Assembly (NCBI GenBank): GCA_000432155.1
Contig: FR888501.1
Span: 24,862-88,861, forward strand
Origin: Eubacterium sp. CAG:274
GTDB lineage: Bacteria > Bacillota > Clostridia > Lachnospirales > CAG-274
Length of the DNA: 64,000 nt
Direction: 5' to 3'
Every line of letters starts with the position of its first letter. The first letter of the stretch is position 1. Below, one piece after another: positions 6,698 to 16,531 of the stretch. The translations under genes and the position numbers were made by a program. A model generated the notes under the pieces. It was not told the origin of the DNA, ran no database searches, and saw only the letters and a list, made by a program, of their open reading frames with translations.

Positions 6698-9033
6698 TGA
6701 TAAGTGCAGTTTTATTTATAACATTCTTTGTATTATTAATATTAAATATACCTATTGCTATTTGTTTAGGTTTATCGTCTGTTGCTGCAATTTTATATTC
6801 TGGTACATCTTTGAATATAGTAGCAACAAATATGTATTCCGGAATTAGTAAGTTCTTACTTCTTGCAATTCCATTCTTCGTATTATCTGGTAATATTATG
6901 GCAAAGGCAGGTATTTCAAAAAGACTTATTAAGTTTGTAGATACTTGCGTTGGTCATAGACGCGGCGGACTTGCTATTGTATGTATTATAGTTGCTTGTT
7001 TCTTTGGTGCAATATCAGGTTCAGGTCCTGCAACAGTTGCTGCCTTAGGTGCAGTATTAATTCCAGCTATGGTAGAAAAAGGTGGTTTTTCTGCTCCTTT
7101 TGCTACTGCATTAATGGCTACATCAAGTTCTGTAGCTATTGTAATCCCACCAAGTATTGCTTTCGTAGTTTATGCCTCTATTACTGGTGTTTCTATAAGT
7201 GATATGTTTATGGCTGGTATTGTTCCAGGTATTTTATTAGGTGTTGCTCTTATTGTTGTAGTAATGATTGAGGCCAGAAGAAAAGGCGTTCAGCCATGTG
7301 AGAAAAAAGCCTCTGCAAAGGAAAGATGGTTAGCTTTTAAAGATGCTTTCTGGGGATTCCTTATGCCTGTAATTATCTTAGGTGGTATTTACGGTAGTGT
7401 ATTTACTCCAACAGAAGCTGCTGCTGTATCTGTAGTATATGGCTTATTTGTAGGTATGGTTATTTACAAAGAAGTTAAGTTTAAAGATTTATTTGGAATA
7501 CTTATTGAGTCAGCAAAAACAACTGGTGGTATAATGCTTATTGTTGCTGCTGCTACCCTTTTCTCTTTTGTTTGTACGCAGTTTGGTATTTCACAGGCTG
7601 CATCAGGATTATTAGGTAGTGTAGCTAAAAACCAGTTTACATTCTTACTTATTGTAAATGTAATATTCCTTATAGCTGGCTGTTTCATTGACGCTAACTC
7701 TGCTATGTACATCTTTATACCTATTATGTTACCAGTTTGTAAATCTTTAGGTTATGATGTTGTAGCTTTTGGTGTCGTAGCAACTGTAAACCTTGCTATT
7801 GGACAGGTTACCCCACCAGTTGGTGTAAATCTTTTTGTTGCAATAAGTATCAAGATTAAAGAAGGTTTAAGTGTAACTTTACAGCAGATATCTAAGGCTG
7901 TTGTTCCTATGATTGCAGCATCTCTTGCTGTTTTACTTATTGTTACATATATTCCAGTTGTATCTTACGGTTTACCTAAACTTTTAGATGAAGATGGTGC
8001 ATATACTGGCAATAAAGGTGTAGTTTCTTCTCAATCTTCAGTTAATGATGATAGTGAATTTACTATTGGAGATTACAGCAACTTAAATTGGAAAGAACAA
8101 ACTTGGAACTTTACTTGTTCTACTACTGAAACAAGTACATGGGCTGAAGGTGGTAGAATGTTCGGCAAACTTATGGAACAGGCTACTGGTGGTAAAATTA
8201 AAGTTAATGTTTATGCTGCTGACCAGTTAACTAATGGTAATCAGTCTGAGGGTATTCAGGCTCTTATGGACGGTGACCCTGTTCAAATTTCAATGCATTC
8301 AAATCTTATATATTCTAGCTTTGACCCTCGATTTAATGTTGTTTCTTTACCATTTATATTTAACTCTCCACAAGAAGCTGATGCTAAACTTGACGGAGCT
8401 GGTGGTAAAAAACTTAATGAAATACTATCATCTTATGGTTTACATTGTATGGGTATGGCAGAAAACGGATTTAGAGAGCTTACAAACAGTAAACGCCCTG
8501 TAAAGAGTATTGATGATATTAAAAATCTTAAAATTCGTGTTGCTGGTTCTAATCTTCTTATGAAGTGTTATGAACTTTGGGGTGCTGATGGTACAAATAT
8601 GAACTGGTCAGAAACATATACTGCATTACAGCAGAACACAGTTGATGGTCAGGAAAATCCATTACCTGCTATTGATGCAGCTAGTGTACAGGAAGTTCAA
8701 AAGTATGTATCAATGTGGAATGCAAATTATGATTGCTTATTCTTCTGTATTAATCAAAAAATATATGATGAACTTACTCCTGAACAGCAAAAGGTTGTTG
8801 ATGAATGTGGTAAACTTGCTGTTGAATACGAAAGAAAAATTAATCGTTCCGGAGATAGTGAAATCCTTAATAGATGGGCAACAGAAAATGGTGTTGAAAT
8901 CACTAAATACGAAGATATGGATATAGATTCATTTAAGAAAGCTGTTGCTGATGTACCAAATTGGTATGTAAATGAACTTAAAAACCAAGGCTATAATGAT
9001 GCTCAGGAATTAGTTGATGCTTTTGTAAAATAG
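6697..9033 (+). CDS. TRAP large permease (DctM) fused to a solute-binding domain (DctP)
   Basis: One uninterrupted 778-residue frame. Residues 1-430 are a DctM permease with about 12 helices and the conserved GAISGSGPATVAALG and TPTEAAA regions. After a linker (about 430-455) residues 455-778 are a complete DctP-type binding protein: WAEGGRMF, NGFRELTNSKRPVKSIDD, and LKIRV, whose Arg is the family carboxylate clamp, then WSETYTALQQNTVDGQENP. A free binding protein would carry its own signal peptide; here none is present and the last DctM helix presents the domain outside the cell. The ligand is probably a carboxylate or sulfonate. No separate DctP gene is nearby, supporting the fusion as functional. 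Confidence 0.9.
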   Translation: MISAVLFITFFVLLILNIPIAICLGLSSVAAILYSGTSLNIVATNMYSGISKFLLLAIPFFVLSGNIMAKAGISKRLIKFVDTCVGHRRGGLAIVCIIVACFFGAISGSGPATVAALGAVLIPAMVEKGGFSAPFATALMATSSSVAIVIPPSIAFVVYASITGVSISDMFMAGIVPGILLGVALIVVVMIEARRKGVQPCEKKASAKERWLAFKDAFWGFLMPVIILGGIYGSVFTPTEAAAVSVVYGLFVGMVIYKEVKFKDLFGILIESAKTTGGIMLIVAAATLFSFVCTQFGISQAASGLLGSVAKNQFTFLLIVNVIFLIAGCFIDANSAMYIFIPIMLPVCKSLGYDVVAFGVVATVNLAIGQVTPPVGVNLFVAISIKIKEGLSVTLQQISKAVVPMIAASLAVLLIVTYIPVVSYGLPKLLDEDGAYTGNKGVVSSQSSVNDDSEFTIGDYSNLNWKEQTWNFTCSTTETSTWAEGGRMFGKLMEQATGGKIKVNVYAADQLTNGNQSEGIQALMDGDPVQISMHSNLIYSSFDPRFNVVSLPFIFNSPQEADAKLDGAGGKKLNEILSSYGLHCMGMAENGFRELTNSKRPVKSIDDIKNLKIRVAGSNLLMKCYELWGADGTNMNWSETYTALQQNTVDGQENPLPAIDAASVQEVQKYVSMWNANYDCLFFCINQKIYDELTPEQQKVVDECGKLAVEYERKINRSGDSEILNRWATENGVEITKYEDMDIDSFKKAVADVPNWYVNELKNQGYNDAQELVDAFVK

Positions 9034-9115
9034 TCATAAATTCATAACAAATTAACTTTGTTAATTTACGACTTGCATAGCAAACCATCAGATGTATCTT
9101 TTCAATTCATTATAT

Positions 9116-9153
9116 AAAATAGGTACTGTTCAAATGAGCAGTACCTATTTTTT
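9116..9153. terminator. Bidirectional intrinsic terminator
   Basis: AAAATAGGTACTG pairs with CAGTACCTATTTT around a 10-base loop, with T runs on both strands. It ends the plus-strand TRAP operon and the minus-strand jet operon, whose last stop codon overlaps its edge. Confidence 0.9.
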
Positions 9154-10396
9154 AAATTAAGAAGTTTTCTTGTTCTATTGTTTTTCTATTTAAGATAATA
9201 TTTTCAATCACATCATAAAAAGGTCCATATTTTTCATCGTTCAATAATCCTTTTAATATACCTAAATAATCTTCATTTTTCTCTAACCCACTATATAAAT
9301 ATTTTTTATATTCCTCTAATCCCATATTTAAAGGTTGAAGATTTGGAATGATATTTTCTTTCAGTCTAACAAACATATTAAATCCACCTAAATCAATATC
9401 ACCCCAAAAATAAACTTTTATATTATCGTCAACAGCCTTTATAAGCTTTCTAAAAAGTTTAGCTTTTTGAGGGCTATAAAAACCCCCATGGAAAATAACA
9501 AATTCATTTTCTTTTTGATTAAGTATATAGTCGTAATAGTTAGTTCTATTTTCTATAAATATAACATCGGTTATATTATTAAATTTTATATTTTCTATAC
9601 TATTTACAAAATAATTATTCATAACCATACCCGATTTAAAAATATAACTATTAACCGAACCTTCTGAAGTAAAAATATCACAATTTCCAGAAAACTCAAA
9701 TATTTCTGGTTTAGATATAATACCTATCTGTGAAAGTATTTCACTATTTGAAATTTCTAATTCGGGGTCTTTATCCAATAAATCTTTAATTGTGTATTCA
9801 TATTTTTTAATTATGCTTAAAACACAATTTTGGTATTTATTTTCAAATGTTTTAGAGTTTTTATAACATTTTGAACTAAACACTCTCACAGGAATAGGTT
9901 CTTTAATTTTATCTATGTTATCCAAAGCCAAAAGAACATCTTCTATATATGGCATATCCTTATTAAAAGGCTTTTTTAGTTTCTTTTCGGAAGATATATA
10001 ATCCAAGTGATAATGTAAAAAGTCTAAAATCCATGGTGTAGTTATAGATGACATATATTTTTTAATTATATTTATTCTTTCTTGAATTATATCACCGATA
10101 TATTCTCTATTTGCAACACTATAAGCCTTTTGAATATATTCTTTGTTGAGCCATACTTCTTCTATAATCATATCTACTCTATGTTTTTCCCATTTAAAAT
10201 CTATTATATGTTGTTCTTTAAATTGGATAATTGTGTGATTACATTCTTCTTTATCTTCATAGTCTGAATTTCTATATTTTATAAAATCGTTATCTAATTT
10301 TAAAAGTATTCTCCTATTGCAGGTATTTCCTTTAGATTGACTACTCCTTTCATACTTATCAAGTAATATATTGAGTATTTCATAAGCTAGCCTCAA
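9152..10396 (-). CDS. jetD: Wadjet protein JetD (toprim-like nuclease)
   Basis: This 414-residue protein has a variable N-terminal arm domain and a C-terminal DUF2220/topoisomerase VI-like toprim domain. Metal-ligand segments are visible in VIFIENRTNYYDY (the acidic Glu) and YFWGDIDLGGFNMF (the DxD). JetD is the nuclease that cuts circular DNA after the JetABC condensin-like motor has reeled it in. It starts with TTG inside the last codons of jetC (17-base overlap), with AAGGAG upstream. It is the last gene of jetA-jetB-jetC-jetD. Confidence 0.9.
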   Translation of the reverse strand: MRLAYEILNILLDKYERSSQSKGNTCNRRILLKLDNDFIKYRNSDYEDKEECNHTIIQFKEQHIIDFKWEKHRVDMIIEEVWLNKEYIQKAYSVANREYIGDIIQERINIIKKYMSSITTPWILDFLHYHLDYISSEKKLKKPFNKDMPYIEDVLLALDNIDKIKEPIPVRVFSSKCYKNSKTFENKYQNCVLSIIKKYEYTIKDLLDKDPELEISNSEILSQIGIISKPEIFEFSGNCDIFTSEGSVNSYIFKSGMVMNNYFVNSIENIKFNNITDVIFIENRTNYYDYILNQKENEFVIFHGGFYSPQKAKLFRKLIKAVDDNIKVYFWGDIDLGGFNMFVRLKENIIPNLQPLNMGLEEYKKYLYSGLEKNEDYLGILKGLLNDEKYGPFYDVIENIILNRKTIEQENFLI

Positions 10397-13300
10397 CCTT
10401 TTTCATCTCCTTATCAAAATCGAAGACATCAATATCTCTCCCCTCTCTATACAACACAAGTGTCTTATCAGCTTTTGTAGAAATATTAGCAATTTTATTA
10501 TCTGGAGCACATATAATAGCCTGTAGGCCTAATTTTCTTAAAAGTTCAATACTTTCATCTATTCTGCCATTGTCCATATTATTAAATGCCTCATCAAAAA
10601 TAACCAATCTTGCAGTATTACCTTTATAATTAAATTCATTAACTTTATATAATTGTGCAAATGTTGCAAGGAATGATACATAGAATGGAGTTTGTCTTTC
10701 ACCACCTGATTTACTCTTTATTCCATTTACTAAACTTTCTTTTCTGCCTGTGGCATTAGTTACATACAAGTCAAATTTCAAATATGTTCTATAATCAGTA
10801 AATAGACTTATATTATTATCTAATTCTTTTCTACTTTCCTCTGTCATTTGGTCTGATACAGAAGTTATTTTATCAAAAAGGTTATTACAAGTATCTCCAT
10901 ATTGCTGTTGAAAATTCAAATCAAATATGGAATCGCCACCCATTCTATCCGCCATAATCATATTATAATATTCCATATAGGCTTTTTCAGGTTTAACTTC
11001 AAAGCTATATTTATCACTACCAAATTCGGCAAGTTTTAACGCCTCGTTTATCTCTTTAATTTGTTGCTGAGCTGTCATTATGTTATCTCTCATTTTGTCT
11101 AAGAAATCAGATTGGAACTGTTCCATTGACTCTTTCCTAGCTACAGCAATTTTATCCTTATACTGTGGTAGAGATATATTTTTTATTCTTTCCCATTCAT
11201 CATTAAATTCAAAGTTATCATTTTCATTAATTACCAAAGATATATTATAATTTCTGTTATAGTTTTCTTTTTTAGCCCTAATATCTCCGTTTAGATTATT
11301 TACATCTCTATTAGTTCTAAAGACTTTATTTCTATAGTCATTTTTAAGTTTTAAAATATCAGAATTTGTTTCAATATCTGTTGCTAATCTTTCTTCAGCT
11401 TTTTCTTTTTCTGTAAAATCACTATATTCTCTGGAAATATTATAAGCTATATTTCTTAATTCATTTTCAGCTACATTAAGTCTATCTTTATTAGACTCTA
11501 TTGCGTTATTACAACCACCTATTGTATTATTTATTACAGATTGTTCTTCGTCAAGTTCTTTTAAATTTTCTTTTATCTTCTTTATTTTCTGCTCAATTTT
11601 TCTGGCAGTTGTCATATCAATGTTAGAGCGTTCTTCTATTAATTTACTTCTTTTATCTTCTTCAATGTTTACTGTTTTTAAATCTTCAAACAAGCTTGAA
11701 AGTTGACCTTGAATATATTCATCATTCATAAACAATGTATTTTCAGTTAAACTATTGTAAGCATCAAAAATATTTTTAATAACAGTTAAATTATCAGTTA
11801 AATTAACCAACTGTTGTTCTCTATATTTTATCTGCTGTTCTATAGCCCTATTGCCAATATAATGTATTTTATAATTTTCGGGATTTATAGCTCTTACTGT
11901 AAACCCCTGATATAACATACATTCTGATGTAATACCTATATTGTATTTTCTTATTTCTTCATCATCTTTGCAACGAGAAACTCGTCCTAATAAATATTTT
12001 ATATACGCATCAGCATATTTATTGTCAGTAACAACTACATCAGCTAAACTATTATCAGCATTGCTCTTTTTCGTATTTAAAATTCTTTCACAATCTACTA
12101 TACCAAAGGAATAAATTTCTTTTCGCATATTTTTATAGATATAATAAGCATCCATAAAATATTCAGGCTCAATAATTAAATTAAATTTTTGATTTCCCAA
12201 ATATCCCTCAACTGCATTTCTCCATACTTCTGAATTTTCATCAATATCAATAAGGTCAGCAAGAATATTAACTTCTATATCTTTTTTATACTTTTCCTTT
12301 AATTGCTTACATATATTATCTCTTAATTTTAATAAATCCTTACTATAATGCTTTTTACCTTTTTTAAGCTTTTTTAATTCTTCTTCAGTTTCTGCTTTTT
12401 CACTTAAAAGAGAATTATAACAATTTTCAGTATTTGTCTTAAATCCATAGACCTTTTTCATTAAATTTTGCGATTTATCTTTTAAATCCTTAAAGTAGGA
12501 AAGGCTATAAGCATTGAAATTCTCTCTCTTTATATTTATTAAACTATTAAATCCACTATTTACAGTTTTAATTTCTGATATAAAACTATTTGCTTTTTCG
12601 TCTACTAAATTTTCGTAAGAAGTAATTTTATTAGCTATAGAATCTTTAAGGCTATTAAGTTTACTGTTTATTTTTGCTGATTTTCCCCTTAATTCTGGGA
12701 TGATAAAGTTTATATTTTTATTTTTACTATCAATGATTTGACTACTTATATCAATATTTTTAGTAAGTTCATCATATAATCTATTCTGTTCGCATTGGTC
12801 TAATTCTTTTATTGCATTTTCATTATCTTTATTATATTGGGCAATATTCTTTCGAACAATTTCTAGTTCTGTTTTGGCAGTATTTAACTCCAGCGTTTTC
12901 GCTTCTATTTCCTTTTTTATGTTATCTATTTCAGAAGTTTTGCTTATTTCTTCACATCTATTGGAAATATAGTTATATACTTTAATATTTCGCTTTTTAT
13001 TAGAATATTTTTCATACAAGTTATTGATTTCAGCCAACTCTCTTTCTTGTTTTTCTAACTGGTCAGCCTTTTCTTTCTGTTTCTCATATTCATAAACATT
13101 AAGCTGCATAGACCTAATATCTATTTCATTTTTAACATCACAAATATTTTCAGTAATAAAGTTTTCAATATTGTCTATTCTCTTAAAACTTATTGATTTT
13201 TTTAGTAATGTAAACATTTTCCTATCATGGACATTGTACATACTAAGTATATTTTGCCTATATTCAGTATTTGTATCCATAAATTTTATAGTTTTATCAT

Positions 13301-13790
13301 CTTTGCCATATTTTTCTCTACACCAGCTTTTAAACTGGTTTATATTTCTAGGCTGATTATTATATATGTAATCACTTTCATCCAGTCTATCTCTTAATCT
13401 AAAAAATACCCTTTTTGCATTTGCCATATCAGAATATGAATCTACTAATATACCGATACAAAAATATTCATCATTCATTGTGTCTTTAAATTCACAAACT
13501 AATTGGGTTGTAAATTCTTTGCCACCTCTTAGAGATTTTTCTCCACCATTTATATCATCTCCAAGTTCTCCAATTATATAACTTGTAAAAGACCTGTTTG
13601 CCTTTATATCAGCGGCTTTATTAAAAGAAGTACCATCTGTTTCGCCAAGTAAAACTACTTGCATAGCATCTATAAGTGTAGATTTACCAGAAGAGTTTTT
13701 ACCTGTTAAAAAATTTATATCATCAAAATCAATTATTTTATGTTCAAAGTAATGCCATTTAGTCAACATCATTTTTGTTAATTTCTTCAT
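10380..13790 (-). CDS. jetC: Wadjet protein JetC (SMC-like ATPase)
   Basis: 1136 residues. Walker A GKNSSGKST is at 30-38. A long coiled coil fills roughly 240-480 and 640-900, broken by a central region at about 490-640 that is probably the hinge. The ABC signature KSGGER is at about 1027-1032 and Walker B LVIFDEAF at about 1062-1069. This is the MukB/MksB-type SMC motor that extrudes plasmid loops with JetA and JetB. Its ATG lies inside jetB (32-base overlap), with GAGGAGG 8 bases upstream. Confidence 0.92.
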   Translation of the reverse strand: MKKLTKMMLTKWHYFEHKIIDFDDINFLTGKNSSGKSTLIDAMQVVLLGETDGTSFNKAADIKANRSFTSYIIGELGDDINGGEKSLRGGKEFTTQLVCEFKDTMNDEYFCIGILVDSYSDMANAKRVFFRLRDRLDESDYIYNNQPRNINQFKSWCREKYGKDDKTIKFMDTNTEYRQNILSMYNVHDRKMFTLLKKSISFKRIDNIENFITENICDVKNEIDIRSMQLNVYEYEKQKEKADQLEKQERELAEINNLYEKYSNKKRNIKVYNYISNRCEEISKTSEIDNIKKEIEAKTLELNTAKTELEIVRKNIAQYNKDNENAIKELDQCEQNRLYDELTKNIDISSQIIDSKNKNINFIIPELRGKSAKINSKLNSLKDSIANKITSYENLVDEKANSFISEIKTVNSGFNSLINIKRENFNAYSLSYFKDLKDKSQNLMKKVYGFKTNTENCYNSLLSEKAETEEELKKLKKGKKHYSKDLLKLRDNICKQLKEKYKKDIEVNILADLIDIDENSEVWRNAVEGYLGNQKFNLIIEPEYFMDAYYIYKNMRKEIYSFGIVDCERILNTKKSNADNSLADVVVTDNKYADAYIKYLLGRVSRCKDDEEIRKYNIGITSECMLYQGFTVRAINPENYKIHYIGNRAIEQQIKYREQQLVNLTDNLTVIKNIFDAYNSLTENTLFMNDEYIQGQLSSLFEDLKTVNIEEDKRSKLIEERSNIDMTTARKIEQKIKKIKENLKELDEEQSVINNTIGGCNNAIESNKDRLNVAENELRNIAYNISREYSDFTEKEKAEERLATDIETNSDILKLKNDYRNKVFRTNRDVNNLNGDIRAKKENYNRNYNISLVINENDNFEFNDEWERIKNISLPQYKDKIAVARKESMEQFQSDFLDKMRDNIMTAQQQIKEINEALKLAEFGSDKYSFEVKPEKAYMEYYNMIMADRMGGDSIFDLNFQQQYGDTCNNLFDKITSVSDQMTEESRKELDNNISLFTDYRTYLKFDLYVTNATGRKESLVNGIKSKSGGERQTPFYVSFLATFAQLYKVNEFNYKGNTARLVIFDEAFNNMDNGRIDESIELLRKLGLQAIICAPDNKIANISTKADKTLVLYREGRDIDVFDFDKEMKKVEASL

Positions 13791-14385
13791 CTGCTAAATC
13801 CTCCTCTTTTAATTGATTGTATATCATATTAATTCTATCATCAGAAACAGCAACTGTAATTGACGGCATAATAACATACACATTATCCATTTCATCTTCT
13901 GCTACAGCAGCCTTAACTATAATATTGTATTTTTCTATTATTTTAATGCTACTATCTCTATCCGTCTTTGAAGGCATACTGTCTATTAATCCAAAATCGT
14001 GTAGCATCTTATTATAAAGTTCACTTAATTTAAACTGAACTCTATTACTGTTACTAGATGTCTTTCTTTTTTCATCATACATAACTCTTAGAGCTATAAG
14101 CATTTTTGTAGTAAGTAATTTTAATATAACCCTATTGCTACCAGTTTCATTTCTTATGTATATGGTTTCATTGTTTTTTCTTTCTAAAATCCAACCTGAA
14201 AGCATAAAATATTCTTCAAATAATTCAAAATTTCGTCTAACAAAATTAAACTTTTCATTTATTACAAATCCACCATTATTACTTATAACTTCTTCGTTTA
14301 AAAAAGTTTTATCAAATAATTCATTACATATATCTCTAAATTCTTCTTTTTCTCTAGTAGAAAAACTTTCATACTTTTCAAGCAT
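13759..14385 (-). CDS. jetB: Wadjet protein JetB (kite-like subunit)
   Basis: The 208-residue protein has winged-helix character typical of the MukE/MksE-like (DUF4194 or DUF6063-type) subunits that bridge kleisin and SMC. Charged helical segments and the LSELYNKMLHDFGLID stretch are visible. It begins three bases after the jetA stop with GGAGAT upstream and overlaps jetC by 32 bases. The assignment rests mainly on position between JetA and JetC and on size. Confidence 0.8.
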   Translation of the reverse strand: MLEKYESFSTREKEEFRDICNELFDKTFLNEEVISNNGGFVINEKFNFVRRNFELFEEYFMLSGWILERKNNETIYIRNETGSNRVILKLLTTKMLIALRVMYDEKRKTSSNSNRVQFKLSELYNKMLHDFGLIDSMPSKTDRDSSIKIIEKYNIIVKAAVAEDEMDNVYVIMPSITVAVSDDRINMIYNQLKEEDLADEEINKNDVD

Positions 14386-14388
14386 ATT

Positions 14389-15762
14389 TTATCTCCTATA
14401 TATTATTTTTGGAAAACTATATTCCACACTATTAACAGTTTCATCTGTAACTTCAACCTTATATTTTGCCTTTTTGTCTTTAGAGTGCACAACAGATAAT
14501 ATAGCCTTAATATAATCTTCATCATTATTAATTTCTGTCAATATACCACCGTAATTATCAATAATATTTTCTATGTAACTATTTATTGCTGATTGATTGT
14601 ACTTCTGAGAATCTGAAGTTCGTATACTTTCCAATATTTTCTCAGATAAATCCTTTTGAACCTCAATTTTTTCCTGTGCTCCAACAGGTCTTTCTACTCT
14701 CTTTCTCTTAGAATATAAGCTGGTATTTCCCAGATATTTTTGAGAGTATATATTAATATTAAGATTAAAAATCTCGGCAATTTTATCAGGCTTTACATTG
14801 TTGATTATATCTATAAGTTTACCTCTAATACTTCTATCTGTATTAGTTAAGTATTCTATTTTGGCTGTTGTTGCTCTAACATATTCCTTATCTTTATAAT
14901 CTATTTCGTTTATGAAATCTTCTTCTGCTCCATCATATGTATCTCTGATAAAGAAAAGTTTTCTTCGTATTTCTCCAGAAGCATCTTCTATACTGTTATA
15001 AGAACCGTTTTCAAATTCCTGCTTAGTTAGTTCTTCCATTATTTCATTTTCTATTGTCCATTTATTTACAATATTTAAAATAGACCTTTTATACCTTGTT
15101 ACAGAGTCCCTACATTTCATTGGATAAATATATTTTGAAACTATACTTTCACGATAATTATTATAATGGTCAGAAATAAGTTCATTAACATTTACCATAT
15201 CTATTTGTTTTTGATAATAACTATTTATACTATGATAAATTCTTTTAAAGCTATCCTTTAATTCAATTGTCTTATTATATGCACTATTTAATGCCACAAA
15301 CTTCATAAATCCAGTTTCTTCATCATTATCAGCCGATTTAAGACTAGAATATGTTTCATAAACATAATTTACACTTTCTGTATTTTGGCTATTTTCTAAC
15401 TCTTTTAAGAGTTTTATAAATTTTTGACTATATCCAGGGAATGTTACATATTCCTCAATATAAACCGTATCATATTCAAAAGCTATCCAACCTCTTTTTT
15501 CTATTAAATTTACAAGTAATCTAGCCTTTGCTCCCAATGTATAATATTCTTCAGGCTCGATATCTTCATCATCTGTTGGAATATATTGACTAATTCTATC
15601 CTGTAATTTATACTCCAAACAACTAACTAATTCACTCTTTTTTATTTTCAATCTATCATCAAATAACTCATCAATTATAAAAAGCACCTCAATATAAAGT
15701 TCCTTATTAGGTGATGCTAAAATAGAGAAAAATTTTTCTGGTATTATATTAAATAGCTCCAT
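14389..15762 (-). CDS. jetA: Wadjet protein JetA (kleisin-like subunit)
   Basis: A 457-residue, largely helical protein that begins MELFNIIPEKFFSILASPNKELY, resembling the JetA family found at the head of Wadjet operons (MukF/MksF-like kleisin). It does not look like the DUF3375 JetA of type I, so this is probably one of the other Wadjet subtypes; I do not assign which. AAGGAGG precedes the ATG and a consensus promoter sits 38 bases further upstream. Confidence 0.8.
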   Translation of the reverse strand: MELFNIIPEKFFSILASPNKELYIEVLFIIDELFDDRLKIKKSELVSCLEYKLQDRISQYIPTDDEDIEPEEYYTLGAKARLLVNLIEKRGWIAFEYDTVYIEEYVTFPGYSQKFIKLLKELENSQNTESVNYVYETYSSLKSADNDEETGFMKFVALNSAYNKTIELKDSFKRIYHSINSYYQKQIDMVNVNELISDHYNNYRESIVSKYIYPMKCRDSVTRYKRSILNIVNKWTIENEIMEELTKQEFENGSYNSIEDASGEIRRKLFFIRDTYDGAEEDFINEIDYKDKEYVRATTAKIEYLTNTDRSIRGKLIDIINNVKPDKIAEIFNLNINIYSQKYLGNTSLYSKRKRVERPVGAQEKIEVQKDLSEKILESIRTSDSQKYNQSAINSYIENIIDNYGGILTEINNDEDYIKAILSVVHSKDKKAKYKVEVTDETVNSVEYSFPKIIYRR

Positions 15763-15799
15763 AAATACCTCCTTAAAACAAACATAACACTTAATTATT

Positions 15800-15828
15800 A
15801 TTATAGCAATTAAATCAAAAAATTACAA
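15800..15828 (-). promoter_or_regulatory. Promoter of the Wadjet operon
   Basis: On the minus strand TTGTAA (15823-15828), a 17-bp spacer and TATAAT (15800-15805) lie about 40 bases upstream of the jetA ATG. The operon therefore has its own promoter. Confidence 0.75.
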
Positions 15829-15852
15829 TGATTGACCTCCTCTATATTGACA

Positions 15853-15899
15853 TAAAAAAATCTCACAATTTTATATTTACATAATAAAAAAGTGAGATT
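15853..15899 (-). terminator. Intrinsic terminator after the LUD-domain gene
   Basis: AATCTCAC and GTGAGATT form an 8-bp stem around an AT-rich loop, followed on the minus strand by seven Ts. It insulates the operon above from jetABCD. Confidence 0.7.
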
Positions 15900-15910
15900 A
15901 TATTACTATT

Positions 15911-16516
15911 TTAAAATCCTAAATCTTCATTTATAAGAACAACTTCCATATCTATATCATCCATTTTTTTGAACTCTATCAATAAAGCATTGCATATACG
16001 GTCTGGAGAAGAACAATTATAGCACTTGTCACACTTAACAGCACATGGTGTTCTTAGTCCAAGCCTTGCAGAGTTTTTAGGAGCGGCAATATTTCTCGCC
16101 CTCCATATAGCAGCTTCAATGTCTGATGCAATTTTATTTTTACCAACTATATAGTAAACCTTTTTGTGTCCATAAAGAGAACCAGCTACCCTATTTCCTG
16201 TGCCATCTATGTTTACTATAACGCCATCTTCTGTAAGTCCATTAACGGAGGTCATAAAAATATCAGTAGTAAGACATTTTTTAGCTATTTTCAAAAATTC
16301 ATCATTATTTTTTTCATCTTTAGGGTCAAAAACTGTATTATTAACTGACAACTTCTTTTTTAACTCCATTTGAACCATTGTTTCAGAATCTCCAAATCCA
16401 ATAATTTCATTATTAAATATTGTTGTTAAATATTCTGTCGCCATTTCCTTGCTTTCAAAAACACTAACTTCATATCTATTTTTCTTCAATGCTTTTGCTA
16501 CATCATTAATATTCAT
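15911..16516 (-). CDS. LUD-domain protein (LutC/YkgG-like)
   Basis: A 201-residue protein of the LUD/DUF162 family, with GFGDSETMVQM near residue 40 and the family core VNGLTEDGVIVNIDGTGNR. The C-terminal part carries a Cys-rich segment, CAVKCDKCYNCSSPDRIC, found in stand-alone clostridial LUD proteins and suggestive of a metal or Fe-S site. LUD proteins take part in lactate and other 2-hydroxyacid oxidation, but stand-alone members have no settled role. It is the last gene of a co-directional series (exporter, dehydrogenase, aminotransferase) and could act on the hydroxyacid they make. Confidence 0.85.
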   Translation of the reverse strand: MNINDVAKALKKNRYEVSVFESKEMATEYLTTIFNNEIIGFGDSETMVQMELKKKLSVNNTVFDPKDEKNNDEFLKIAKKCLTTDIFMTSVNGLTEDGVIVNIDGTGNRVAGSLYGHKKVYYIVGKNKIASDIEAAIWRARNIAAPKNSARLGLRTPCAVKCDKCYNCSSPDRICNALLIEFKKMDDIDMEVVLINEDLGF

Positions 16517-16531
16517 ACATATTCACATAAC

